Assembly: GCA_947179485.1 (NCBI GenBank)
Contig: OX359246.1
Coordinates: 30,194,001 to 30,258,000 of the forward strand
Reading direction: 5' to 3'
DNA length: 64,000 nt
DNA from: Allacma fusca
Lineage: Eukaryota; Arthropoda; Collembola; Symphypleona; Sminthuridae
Translations under genes and position numbers: made by a program
Shown: positions 1 to 10,902 of the stretch, in pieces
Layout of the letters: every line of letters begins with the position of its first letter
Numbering within the stretch: position 1 is the stretch's first letter
The notes under the pieces: generated by a model
Seen by the model: the letters and a program-made list of their open reading frames with translations, nothing else
Database searches by the model: none
Told to the model about the DNA's origin: nothing

Positions 1-203
1 TACTAAAACATGCGCTATGCTTTGTTTGAATCGGCTTGTACCATCCCAAAATCTTACCTTGTGAGCGAAACTGACATTGAGAAAAACAAAGGGACAACTC
101 AACACAGATCTGAAGTGTACCAACATTTCCAATGGGTTAAAGAAACAGAGAATTTGATATTTGGTTCTTTAAAGCGATGCATAAATTGAGTTACCGGGGC
201 ATA

Positions 204-1101
204 CAGTGAGCACAATATATTTATCCTCCAGGTCAGGTCAGCTGGGTCACAGGCAGGTTTAATATGATTTATTTGGTCCACAAATGGTAAATGATGACCA
301 ATATAATATATATATAAACCTATGACTCAGCTGACCTGACCTGTGACATAGGTCGTTCTGCTGCCTTTGTCTGCTTAAGCAGAATGTTGTTTCCACTTTG
401 CACTATCAGTGTGATGGGTCTGATCTCGAATGAATTTCCTGGATTTTTGTTCTCAATCATTTAGACTACTATTTTTTGTACCTGCTGATCAATTTTCAGG
501 TACATCGGTGGGCGGAGTCAACTAGGCGGGGTCCGGCGGGTTCTCCCTCCAATGTTGAACAACTCGGGTGGTGTCCCATAATTAAGGTAAGCATGAACGT
601 ACAATTTTTTTTCGACCGTTTTTAGGTCGAATAACTAAAAAAAACGTTTTTATAAAATATTTTTAGGTTTATGTCCTACCAAAATTGTTTAAATAATTTT
701 TAAACATATTTAATTCCAAAATTAGGACATTTTACCTGTTAATAGGCCTGGATCACACTGATATTTTTAAAATATCTCAAATCAATTTTTTTTACTTTAC
801 TTAGCCTCTGGAAGCTGTATGCTTGCCAGAAGCTTGAAAAAAAAATTTCCTAGGTCACCAGGGGGTCACGACACCAGGGGCGGATAAACTTATTTGGCGT
901 CATTTTTATATGGTGCGACGCTTTGGTGGATTTAAATTTGGCGGGGGCCATAATATAATAAATTATAATATAGAAATAAATTGGTAACATTATTACCTAC
1001 AATTTAAGGTAATTGTCGATGTTCCCTGGCCCATAGGTTAAAACTTATTCAATGTTAAAGATAGAGCCACACAGGGGAGGATAAATATATTGTGCTCACT
1101 G
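204..1101. mobile_element. Non-autonomous Tc1/mariner-like MITE
   Basis: The two ends are inverted copies of a 26-bp sequence beginning CAGTGAGCACAATATA at 204 and ending TATATTGTGCTCACTG at 1101. Both ends are flanked by TA (202-203 and 1102-1103), the target duplication expected for Tc1/mariner elements, many of which start CAGT. A hAT origin (CAGTG start) was considered, but no 8-bp duplication is present. A second inverted pair sits inside the left end (about 229-261 against 314-347, core CAGGTCAGGTCAGCTG), so this end can fold on itself. No transposase reading frame is present. Confidence 0.75.
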
Positions 1102-2950
1102 TATATGTGCAAGTTATACATTCATTTCTCTGCTAGTCTTTAAGTACTTTTGGGAACAGGAACATTCCTGTTCCTGCAGGAACGGGTCCAGGAACTTTGG
1201 ATTGGTATCCATTTCTATTGGAACGGGAACGGGATAATTGTTTTTGTTCCTGAAAAAATGAGCATAGTTGTAGGAACAGGAAAGAGTACCAAATTTCCGT
1301 CCCCATGGACAGCACTAGTCCCCACTGTGGTTTTTGAATATCCTTGATATTATAAATGAATCAGGGCAAAATTATTTCAAAATGTTTTAATTTAAATCCG
1401 AATACATTTTTAGGTGCACAAATTGCTTGCCTAATTTGCAATGTAGAGAATTTAAAACTATCTATAAAAATTATGCATCAGGGTTTATTCGGCCACTGAA
1501 AAGTTTCCCTGGATATTAAGAGAGAAAGTCTCTGGGTTTACGTCCTGTAAATATTTCCCAGTAAATATTAAAATCTGGAAGCACCTTTTAGAAATAAAGT
1601 GATTTCCTATACGGTGGTTCCCAAAAATGAATGACAAAATACCTGTGAATATATGGGAATGACACTGTACAGTACTGTCTAATGTAATTGTAACCCCAGG
1701 CATAATCTAAATACGCCATTATAACATTGAAAGAAAATATTCTCCAATACGAAGCCCCATGGGAAATTCACTGCAATATTATAATTTAAAGACTGCATTT
1801 AATTCATGGATGTATATTTTTTTAAGCTAGTTTTTATCTCCACTTATTTAGAGTGGATTGGACTGACAGAAAGAAATACAATTTAAAGAAACGGCGAGAA
1901 AGGAAAGCTCTTTGTAATTTACTGATACATAAATTAAAATGTTTGAAGCCCCTTCCTATGTGAGGGATTTTCTTTTCATTTGAAAATGTCTTAAGAAAAT
2001 CTTGACTTGCATCCTCTTTACCCTTTTCACTGCTTCTGGCTACGAAGGTTGTCCTTTGTCGCAAGTCGTGGAAGACAATTAATTCCATGAAAATATTTCA
2101 TAAAGGAGATGGAATTTGTTTCGCTCATATGGAGACTCATTTGCTTATACTAAATGAGCTAAAACCAATAAAAAATGATCCCACCTTACAAATATCCATC
2201 TCTCTGCGTGTGGAACTGACACGAATGTATCTGAATAGGGTATAGTTTTGGACACCTGATGAGTTTTCAAGTTAGACATTTGTATTATTGTCAATCCATC
2301 GCATATTTTATGACACAAATTCAGTTAAGTGTGTATATTCAAATATTTTCATGAGGGATAAGTGTGACTGAAAATACCTTCAACTATGCTTTGTCTCCGA
2401 GAACTAAATTTCAATGATCTTTTGATCTCATATTTGATTGCTCCACTGTAAAGGCGGATACGTTCTTGAAAGAACGTCTGGAAGAAGTCATCTTCAACAA
2501 GGTAGCAAAAGAATTCATTTTCGAGAATCTATTGCATCTATCCGAGCATTTATTGCAAATGCATTGGACACTTTTATGACTACATTTTATTAGGTGCAAA
2601 ATTTGCACTGGAGCTCAATATGACTGCTTCTGTCTTGCCACCAAAATACAGAGGGAAGTACTGCAAAATGCAAAACTACTGACGGGAAGTAAAATTATTC
2701 TTGTTGTGTTGCATAGAATATGGGATTGGTGTAAAATTATGGAAATTCAATTTTCATTCCATCTAATGAGGAAATGTGTATGGTAAATGTAAAAATTGAA
2801 CACATTGAAAATTTAATAAAAAATGCATCAAGTTTACCAATTTGCTTTCCCCTAATGTGTCAATGTGTTTTTTTTCCTGTAATTGTGAGTGGTAAGAATA
2901 CAAATTTAGTCCCTGCATCCGACGAATGTCGATATGTATGTATGCAAACT
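1102..2950. other. Non-coding stretch with a degraded GGAAC-rich repeat
   Basis: No gene is supported. Between about 1146 and 1317 the words GGAACAGG and GGAACGGG recur, and the right edge reads GGACAGCACTA. Its reverse complement, TAGTGCTGTCC, looks like a hAT end. The left edge (TAGTCTTTAAG at 1134) is eroded and no 8-bp duplication matches. The remaining small reading frames show no recognisable protein or splice pattern. Confidence 0.4.
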
Positions 2951-2952
2951 AT

Positions 2953-2962
2953 CCCAGCTAGC
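2953..2962 (+). repeat. Left terminal inverted repeat of the two-gene transposon
   Basis: CCCAGCTAGC, mirrored at 7403-7412. The core AGCTAGC is nearly palindromic. The next 80 bases are rich in GACGA and ATATCGT words, which probably bind transposase; that role is inferred. Confidence 0.85.
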
Positions 2963-3314
2963 ACACGGTATCATGACGATATCGTGTTTTTCTCTTTCAT
3001 TTCTTAAAAGCATCAGATTCTTGCCCCGGCGAAAATACGAATTCATGACGAATACTTTCTTAAGAATGGTTTACGACGCGAATTCCTTATAAGTCTCGTT
3101 CTTTAGACATTATCAAGATATTTCACGAAACTATCATGAATATGTCTGAAATTCTACACTAAGCGACATGCGGAGGGTTTATGAAACTTTCGCAGCAAGA
3201 CAATTGAGGCATGCAAGCAGCCACGCTGAGCAACGAAGAAGTAGTTTCCGTTGAACCAATTGAAAAAAAAAGGCATTTCGGGTAAGTAGAAAAATTATTT
3301 TTTTTACATTAATT

Positions 3315-5303
3315 ATGCTGAAATTAAAAACAACTAAAATCATATCTGAGCGGCATAAAAGGCGTAAAATAAATACAGAGGTACAGAATCAGTTGTTTGC
3401 CCTCAATTCCCCCTCCGAGAATCATCTAAACAATTCACAACCTAATTCGTCTATACCAACATTCAACACAAGTGCAACAATCTCCAATAGTTTTTCTTAT
3501 AATTATGATCAAGAGTTTGAAGTTCGAAGCGATTATGAATTTATCAAAAGCAGCAATATTTATTCTTCAAGTGATGATGAACTTCACATCAACAATGAGG
3601 AGCATTTGCTGACAGACTTCCTCAGGAATTGGGCAGTTAACCATCGCATTGCTTTATGTGCGGTCACTGAGCTTCTTCATGTTTTAAAAAGGCTTCCAAA
3701 TTTTCAGTACCTACCAAGCGATGCAAGAACATTGTTGAAAACTCCTAGAGAGACAGCAGTAAAAGAAGTAATTCCTGGGAAATATTCCCATTTCGGACTC
3801 ACTTCAGGGATTATAAACGTGCTCAAAAAAACCCATACTGTGTTCAAAGATAAACTTGAACTAATATTCAATATCGATGGCATACCAATATTTAAAAGTA
3901 CCAGTGAACAGTTTTGGCCTATTCTTTGCTATTTGTATCGCAGTAATGTTCACCCATTTACTGTTGGATTATATAGTGGATCATCGAAGCCACAGTCCTG
4001 TTCCAATTATTTGAAAGATTTTATTACAGACCTGCAACAGACCTTGGAAAATGGTGTTGATTTTAATGGACAAATATTTCAAGTAACTATCAAATGCTTT
4101 TCGTGCGATGCACCGGCGAGGGCCTATCTGAAATGCATCAAAGGACACAATGCGTACCGTGGATGTGGCAAGTGCGTGACTGTGGGCGAGTACGTTGACA
4201 ATAAAGTTGTTTACTTGGAATTCGATGCTACACCAAGAACTAATGCAAGTTTTAGATCTCGGATAGATCCAACACATCATGTCGAAGTGAGCCCATTGGA
4301 ATCGATAAATTTTGATATAGTGAAATTATTCCCGTACGAGTACATGCATCTGGTTTGTTTGGGTGTAACTCGAAAACTGTTGTTCTTGTGGATAAAAGGG
4401 CCTCCTAGTAAGTATAAATTAAGTGCTGGGCAAAAGGAGCTAATTTCAACCTCGTATTGTCAGCTGACATCATTTTTCCCTCGGGAGTTTGCTCGTAAAC
4501 CAAGAAGTCTGAAGTATCTTGAGCGCTGGAAAGCGACAGAGTTTCGGCAATTTTTATTGTACTCTGGCCCGGTTGTTTTGTGCAATGTTTTGGATAAAAG
4601 TATTTACAACAACTTTATGTGTCTTCATGTGGCCATAAGAATATTGTGCTCGCCCGATAAATACATAAAATATAACCTTTACGCAAAAACTCTTTTGATT
4701 TCGTTTATACAAGGCTTTAAATTAATTTATGGCACCGGAAATGTAACTTACAATGTCCATGGGTTAGTTCATCTCGCTGAAGATGCAAAACTTCTAGGAA
4801 CGCTTGACGAATTTAGCGCTTTTAGATTTGAGAATTATCTTGGACAAATAAAAGGACTTCTTAAAAAACCCAATTTTCCTTTGCAACAAATTCATCGTCG
4901 TTTATCAGAGCGAAATTTTACCTCCGAATCTACAACTTCCGTACAGAAATCAAAAGGCAGTAATTGTGTCCTTCCAGAAGGTGTAGTGCCACCCCAAACA
5001 ACCAACTTCTTTTGCGAAGACATACAGTTTATCGCAAGTTTTGGTGACAATGTTTGCTTACTTCCGAATAAAGTAGTTGTGCAAATTAATTGTTTTGCAA
5101 AGCGTGATTCGAAAGATGTCATAGTTGGAAGAAAATTTCAATTGTTGCGTAACCTTTTTGAAAGCCCCTGTGTATCTACAAACTTAAATATCTTCCGGGC
5201 TTCCAATTTGTCAGATATTGATGTGTGGGATTGCAGCGATATTTTATGTAAATGTTGTTGCTTTCCGTTTAAAAATGATTTCGCTGTGATTCCAATTTTG
5301 TAG
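3315..5303 (+). CDS. CACTA/EnSpm-like transposase, 662 aa
   Basis: A single open frame of 662 codons. The N-terminal 100 residues are Ser/Asn-rich and probably disordered. Residues 101-147 (LRNWAVNHRIALCAVTELL, then LPSDARTLLKTPR) match the N-terminal module of a large arthropod transposase family known to me. Candidate catalytic or structural residues are D188 (NIDG), D265 (CDAPAR), a Cys-rich knuckle at 280-287 (GCGKC), the YEYMH motif at 341-345, and a C-terminal block HGLVHLAED...FRFENYLGQIKGLL (482-516). That last block resembles the DUF4218 region of plant CACTA transposases. Expected role: cutting and joining the element's ends in the nucleus. The gene is uninterrupted and followed after 2 bp by the partner gene. 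No upstream coding exon could be joined in frame, so the start at 3315 is the first Met of the open frame. Class assignment is from memory of motifs. Confidence 0.8.
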   Translation: MLKLKTTKIISERHKRRKINTEVQNQLFALNSPSENHLNNSQPNSSIPTFNTSATISNSFSYNYDQEFEVRSDYEFIKSSNIYSSSDDELHINNEEHLLTDFLRNWAVNHRIALCAVTELLHVLKRLPNFQYLPSDARTLLKTPRETAVKEVIPGKYSHFGLTSGIINVLKKTHTVFKDKLELIFNIDGIPIFKSTSEQFWPILCYLYRSNVHPFTVGLYSGSSKPQSCSNYLKDFITDLQQTLENGVDFNGQIFQVTIKCFSCDAPARAYLKCIKGHNAYRGCGKCVTVGEYVDNKVVYLEFDATPRTNASFRSRIDPTHHVEVSPLESINFDIVKLFPYEYMHLVCLGVTRKLLFLWIKGPPSKYKLSAGQKELISTSYCQLTSFFPREFARKPRSLKYLERWKATEFRQFLLYSGPVVLCNVLDKSIYNNFMCLHVAIRILCSPDKYIKYNLYAKTLLISFIQGFKLIYGTGNVTYNVHGLVHLAEDAKLLGTLDEFSAFRFENYLGQIKGLLKKPNFPLQQIHRRLSERNFTSESTTSVQKSKGSNCVLPEGVVPPQTTNFFCEDIQFIASFGDNVCLLPNKVVVQINCFAKRDSKDVIVGRKFQLLRNLFESPCVSTNLNIFRASNLSDIDVWDCSDILCKCCCFPFKNDFAVIPIL

Positions 5304-5305
5304 AG

Positions 5306-6789
5306 ATGGATTTTCAAATTGTTCACTTCTTTAAAACCAACGAGGTTGCTTTGGTTCCGTCAAAGTGGATATTTGAATCCAAGCAAGAAACGTACTGCTA
5401 CTGGCCAATCAAGGGATCAGTTACAGCCGCGGTTAAGTCTCTTCGGTCTCCTGTAAAATCGGATTGGAAACAGTACAAGATCCGGAGTTTTCATCTGACA
5501 AGTAATGAACTTTTAAAAATCATTCGTATATTAAATACAGTAGTCCTTAATTTGCTTTGCACTGTAATTCCCAGACAACTATGACGAAGGTCTTAGGCTG
5601 GTACCACATTTTGAGCGTTACTCCGAATTAGAGAGTGCTTCTGAAGACTCTCCAGCAACATGCAGCCGTTCAGGAAGAGTATTGAAAAGAAAGAAACTAG
5701 ACTTTCGATGCTCAGACAGCGATGATGATGTCGATGTCTCCAAGTTTTGCCTTGGACCCGTACATATCCCCGATTTTCCAGATAACGCTGACAACGAATC
5801 AGAAATATTACAGATTCCGTGTCTTCCTCCTGACTCTGTTGAAGGCTCTAATTTGTTGGAAAATTCTACAATTTTACGTGCTTCCCCATGCCAGCATGGG
5901 GTCCATCATTGCGCTTTAGAAAAGAAGTTTTTGGGTTAATAAACATTAATTGTTGAGTGGCATTTATTTGTGTAAGCAATTACTGAAATTATTTTGGAAA
6001 CGCTATAATAATGTGGGACTAATTATTAGACTTTCAGGCAATTTGCGTCCGAAATTTTGCCGTGATTACAGCAAATCAATCATCATTGACAAAAATGATG
6101 GAGTCCATGATAGGCGTAATGAACGCATCCAGCAGTTTAAAAAGTCCACCGCCTCAATGCAACATTCAATTCAAGTTTCCATTTTCAACACCGGAAGATG
6201 TTCTTGATTTCGATTCTACCTTGAAACAGGATTCTGAATATCGGAACGCTTGTGTAAATCATTAAGTTATATTTGATACATGAAAATAACAAGAAAGGGG
6301 AAATGTAATAAAATATTACATTTTCCCCTTTCACTCAAGTTTAAATAAAAAATATTTATTGAACCTATCACTCGAATTTTTTGTTAATAATTTACAGATC
6401 CGCAACTTATCTACATTGGGAGGTTCTGACCTGACTGCCATTGTCAACAATATTCTTAAAAAAGTCTTGACGTATGCAGCTGCATCTCGTTTTAACTTCA
6501 CGGGAATCAATGGGAAAATATGCTTTTCGTCGCTCTCATTCAACGAAATAATTTATGGTATTCATGGTTTTTTCCAATTACAAGCTAAATATTTCTTTCT
6601 CACGTTTGTTTTGTTTGACTAAAACTATATAAAATACTTACATAATTTTCAGAAGCAGCTATCAGAAACCATGTAGCATCACAAGAAACGCAAGCATCTG
6701 TTCGAGTGAAAGTAATGAAGTGGCTTCAACATTCGACGGACAAGCTTCCGAAACCCAACAAACACAATACCGCCCAAGCTAGTATTTGA
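5306..6789 (+). CDS. DUF4806-type transposon partner protein, 344 aa, 5 exons
   Basis: Exons can be joined at 5306-5501, 5575-5934, 6072-6253, 6398-6557 and 6653-6789. All introns are GT-AG, and the sum (1,035 bp) is one frame. The N-terminus (VPSKWI, CYWP, SDWKQYKIRSF, then NYDEGLRL across intron 1) matches the usual start of DUF4806 proteins. Exon 2 adds a basic patch (RVLKRKKLDFR) and acidic tracts, suggesting nuclear localisation. Exons 3-5 form the DUF4806 domain: FPFSTPEDVLDFDS, STLGGSDLTAIVNNILKK, FNFTGINGKICF, and the helix KVMKWLQHSTDKLPK. The biochemical role of DUF4806 is not known to me. Its place 2 bp after the transposase stop suggests an accessory DNA- or host-interacting protein. 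It needs either re-initiation, its own promoter or alternative splicing. Exon junctions are predicted, not observed. Confidence 0.8.
6294..6331 (+). repeat. Inverted repeat inside intron 3 of the DUF4806 gene
   Basis: AAAGGGGAAATGTAATA followed after three bases by its inverse with one extra T. It forms a stem of about 17 bp with a very short loop, placed between exons 3 and 4. It may affect splicing; no function is shown. Confidence 0.6.
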
Positions 6790-7402
6790 ATCTGTTGTTC
6801 TTTACACTTCAAGTGTAATTTATCAAATAATATTTTAACGTGTAAGCACTCTCAAATGATTGTAAATTACCTCTCTTGCCTTGATTATCTTGGAATTCAT
6901 ATTTTTTGATACAATTTTTTAAACTTTCTAGTATTATTGTTTCTCTCCCGGTGACTATACTTACAATTAGCATTAGTAGTTATTACACTTATTTGTGTTT
7001 TTTAATATTTCCCTATTTACGGTCACTTTCATTTCCATTTGCTTTGTATCCACTGTATACACATTGTTTTAAATGATGAATATTTCATTGATTTCAAATA
7101 AATTTCCAAATGAGAAAACCGGCAATTAAAATTTCATTAGCATATATTATTAACTGTCAAGTCATTATTAGTAACACCTGCATATTCAGATGGCGCTGGT
7201 TGATTATCGCAATTTTATCTTAAATCATTCCATCGCAGAAAGATATGAGAACCGTGGAAGTTACGCAAAAGAAATAAAACATGGGACATTTGCCATTCTT
7301 TAAGATATCGTCACGAATAGTTCGGGAAAGAAATGCGGAATCTTTAAGACGCTGGTCTTTCGTATAAACGTGAACTTCAAGATAACTTCGGGAGAACTCT
7401 TG

Positions 7403-7412
7403 GCTAGCTGGG
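7403..7412 (-). repeat. Right terminal inverted repeat of the two-gene transposon
   Basis: GCTAGCTGGG, the exact inverse of 2953-2962, followed by AT. Confidence 0.85.
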
Positions 7413-8663
7413 ATGTGATTCCCACATTTTGAAACAAATTCCTTTCTAAATTTTTCTAAATTTGCTTCATTGACCTAAGTCAAAAATTGAGGTCATGTTC
7501 ATGAAGAACGTGGAGCAAGGTCGAAACTTTTCGAAGGGGGCGGGGAGAAAAATGATATGGGACAACCAGTGTGCACAAGGTGTGTACACTTCAATTGTAC
7601 TTCCTTATGAGTTTGTATAAATGTACAGACCTGTTATAAGAAGGCAAATTATAATTAATTGCAACCATGGTTAACAGTATTTAATTAAATATTCTTATTC
7701 TTATGAGGGGGTCTATTACAATCATATTATACTGTACCCAAAGGGATATGTTCTACATACTGAGAGACGAAAATGTAATTTGAATCAATTATAATATAGC
7801 CTTTGGCAAAGCATGCCGTGCATGTTACCTTTCATTCTCGCATCTTGTCTGCAGGTTTGCAGGACAATTATAGCAATGTAACTTTTAAGCAAATAAGGCT
7901 CAGACATGAAACGACTTGTACTCTCAACTTGACAGATGTAGGTATATACATATTTAAAAATGTAGGGGAAGATCGTTACGTATAGCTAAGAGCTGAAAAA
8001 CAACAAAGATTGCTGCTTTCCCCGAGTTTGGGAATGAACAGACAGTCCTCAACTAAACGTCGTATGTATATAGGATAGGACGTACCTTTTGTTTGCATGA
8101 ATCTAATTACGATTCAAAGAAAAAAGATCAAAGTTTTGCATTTTGAGAACGAGGATCATATATGGAGTGAAACAAAGCATCTCCATGCTTTGTCCTTTGA
8201 TGAAGTTTTTAAATGTGCAAACACTTCGAAAATACTGAATTTGGGAGCTATCTTGACTTTAAAAACAATTGCAATAATTATTGACTGGGATGTAACATGG
8301 GGTACTAAAGATGCAGTGCATTATCCATTCGTGTATGGGGATATTATAATTGTAACAGCTCTTTAAATAATTTTACCCGTCATAGCAATGTAATTTTTGA
8401 CAAATGCGAAACTCTCTTAGATAAGTAATTACATACAATGCATCTCCCACAAAATTTCAAGAAAATCAGGTCGGGATTGCGAAAAAATCCCAACAAGTTT
8501 TTGAAATCTCGTTTGTCTTATAATAATTTTAAGAAGTCCTGCAAATTATCATTATTACATGAGAATCAACGATTTTTAAAACAAATAGAATATGGGGCAC
8601 AGTATGCACACCGGGAAAAGGAAACGGAGGGTATTGTAAGCCAGAGGCAAAGTAACCGGGACA
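7413..8663. other. Non-coding stretch with dispersed repeat family B
   Basis: Sequence at 7421-7530 (TTCATTGACCTAAGTCAAAA, then TTGAGGTCATG) resembles stretches at 42215-42330 and 54690-54800, so it is a dispersed repeat. The remainder holds short open frames without recognisable protein signatures. Confidence 0.45.
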
Positions 8664-8671
8664 GAAAAGGC

Positions 8672-9989
8672 CAGTGCTCGGCACGGGTATGGGTAATACT
8701 CGGGTAAACGGGTATGGGTACGGGTATGGGTACTACCCGGGTACTGATTTTGTGTACCCGAACAATTCCGGGTACTACCCGGGTACACTTTGGTTGGCTC
8801 AAAATTTCGGGTACGGATACGGGTATGGGTACGGGTACAAGGATTTCAAAATGGGTATATACCCACCGGGTACGGGTATAATGGTGTCATTTACCCGTAC
8901 CCGCGACCATTGTACCCGAGTATTTGGATATGTTGAGATTTGAGACATTTTGATGAATTTTATGAAAATAATGGAACTTCCGTTGGAAAATTCTGTCGGT
9001 ATTTTTAGTAATTCTGAATACATATAGCTTATTGTTAATACCCTTTTAACCTTACAACATGCAGTAACTGTATTTCAGACTGTGTTGCTAAAATATATAT
9101 TTATAATTATCTATAATATATATTTTTATGGAAACAGGTTTTAGGAAGAATAATTAATAAACAGACGAGGAATAATATCAAAATAGAAGTGGAGAATAGG
9201 ATTCAACGAAATTTTATACAAAACGTCTTCATAATGTAGTAATTTGTTACTAATTGCATAAATAGTCTGATTGACACGTATGCACATGATACTTCATTAG
9301 CCACAATGAATACAATTTAAAAATTAGAGTTCCGATGAGTTGGATGGCAAGATATTTTTTGTAATTGGTAGTTGATTAGGAAAAGGCGGATATTTGTAAC
9401 AAGATATTAATGAGTTACATGTACACAGAGCTACTGAGATGAGAAAATTAATGTAAAAGGCCGAATAAATCAAGAAGTGAAAAATCGAGTCGCCAAGTCC
9501 CAAGCCAAAAATGCATGTACATATGGACTGGGTGCTATAAAATACTTCGCCCATCAGCCCATAAACAATCAAATGGGGATAATTTTACTTCTAATCAAAA
9601 ACGCTTATAGTTTTCTACTCTTCAATAAAAATATATAATGTCAAATACCTCTCTAGCTAGTCAAAATTACCCACTCAGGTGTCATACATTATTACATATA
9701 ACGTACTATATATTACATTAAAACAAATCTGGATAAAGTACCCGGGTACGAGTACGGGTACGACACTGAGATACCCGAGTATGGGTACAATTTTCGAGTA
9801 TTTTCGGGTACGGGTACAATACGGGTACAGGTACATGGATTGAGATAACATTGCGGGTACGGGTACGAAACATTTGTACCCGGATACTCGGGTATGGGTA
9901 CGGGTATAGATACCAGTTTTTGAAATACCCGCACTTCGGGTACGGATACGGGTACGGGTACCGATTTTTCGTACCCGTGCCGAGCACTG
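8672..9989. mobile_element. Non-autonomous hAT element with GGGTAC-array ends
   Basis: The left end begins CAGTGCTCGGCACGGGTA and the right end is its exact inverse over 18 bp. The element is bounded by a perfect 8-bp target duplication, GAAAAGGC, at 8664-8671 and 9990-9997. CAGTG ends with an 8-bp duplication define hAT elements. Each inverted end continues for about 250 bp as a degenerate array of GGGTAC, GGGTAT and GGTACCCG words (about 8690-8930 and 9738-9985). The centre (about 8940-9735) has no transposase. The long Tyr/Gly-rich frames in the arrays are by-products of the repeat. Confidence 0.92.
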
Positions 9990-9997
9990 GAAAAGGC

Positions 9998-10780
9998 ATG
10001 GGGTAAAACGCCTGGGGCAAAGGAAGCCATTGTTAATAATTCTGCATACTTGATTCAGAATGAACCGGCCAAAAGTAGCTTCAACTCACCAACTAGAGAA
10101 TATGATAAATTTTAAGGTATGAAAAAAGTATATGAAACATAAAATTAATTGTAAGAGATTCACTCATTTTAATAAGAGAGTTATAAAAAATGCAGTGGAT
10201 ACTCGACTGATGCATCATGCGTTAATGAATAAATCCGATCGATGTTACAAAAATTATTGCACAGCACTTCACAAATATTGTCAAGTGTTAATGGTACCAA
10301 AAGTACCAAATACGAGTTGAATAAAGCCTGATACCTGATTTAATCGGGTGCCAGTTCATAAATGTCCTATTTTACCCCTCATTAAACACGTCAAGTCGTT
10401 AAGAAATTCGTCCAAAGTCATCAGCACAACACAAACAGTAGAAATATAATTATTTAAATTACTTACAATGCATTTATGTAAGTTAACATGTTCTATAATG
10501 AAGTCCATCAAGTACTGAATAACGAATAGCGAGAATTTCTGAAATCCAGCGAAGCATAATTCCGGCATCTGGGTTTCACTACAACAAATGAAATTAAAAT
10601 GATATCTTCAAAAATTTTATTGTCATCAAAAATGCAAAAGATTACATGAATAAGCTTTCAAAGAGCTTATATAAACACGTTTACTGACTTCTTGTGATTC
10701 GTATTTCCTCTAAGCTCGAACTTTGCTGCTTTCGCGTTCTCTCCTCAAGAAGGTTTCCAACATTACGGTCGGATGTGTCA
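9998..10780. other. Non-coding spacer
   Basis: AT-rich sequence with only short open frames; no feature recognised. Confidence 0.4.
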
Positions 10781-10784
10781 AAAC

Positions 10785-10850
10785 CTAACCCAAACGTAAC
10801 CTTACCATAACGGACCTAACCCCAAAATATAACCTAATCTTAAACCCTAA
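10785..10850. repeat. Degenerate CCTAA/TAACC-rich tract
   Basis: CCTAACCC, GTAACC, CCTAACCCC, AACCTAATC and AAACCCTAAAA occur in close succession. This looks like an eroded interstitial run of the arthropod telomere word TTAGG, but the repeat is too irregular to be sure. Confidence 0.35.
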
Positions 10851-10902
10851 AATATTTAATAACAAGGCGCTAATAGTATAAATTTATGAAATGTAATGTC
10901 CA

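Larger units (their letters stand above)
2953..7412 (+). mobile_element. Complete CACTA/EnSpm-like DNA transposon, two genes
   Basis: The element starts CCCAGCTAGC at 2953 and ends GCTAGCTGGG at 7412, a perfect 10-bp inverted pair. AT stands on both outer sides (2951-2952, 7413-7414), read here as a 2-bp target duplication; it could instead be the last bases of a 12-bp inverted repeat. Subterminal sequence is also mirrored: TGACGATATC near 2974 and its inverse near 7305, and TTAA(A)GAATGG near 3060 and, inverted, near 7290. Inside are a transposase gene and a spliced DUF4806-type gene, both unbroken. Intact ends plus intact genes suggest recent or current mobility. The superfamily is inferred from the transposase. 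Confidence 0.85.

Noticed and set aside
3211..3281. An upstream coding exon for the transposase ending at a GTAAGT donor
   Set aside because: The donor phase does not fit any in-frame acceptor before the conserved part of the transposase.
3981..4280. A 99-codon minus-strand frame
   Set aside because: It is a shadow of the transposase gene.
8674..10030. Long Tyr/Gly/Pro-rich frames on both strands resembling structural proteins
   Set aside because: They are translations of GGGTAC arrays in the inverted ends of the hAT element, open in several frames at once.
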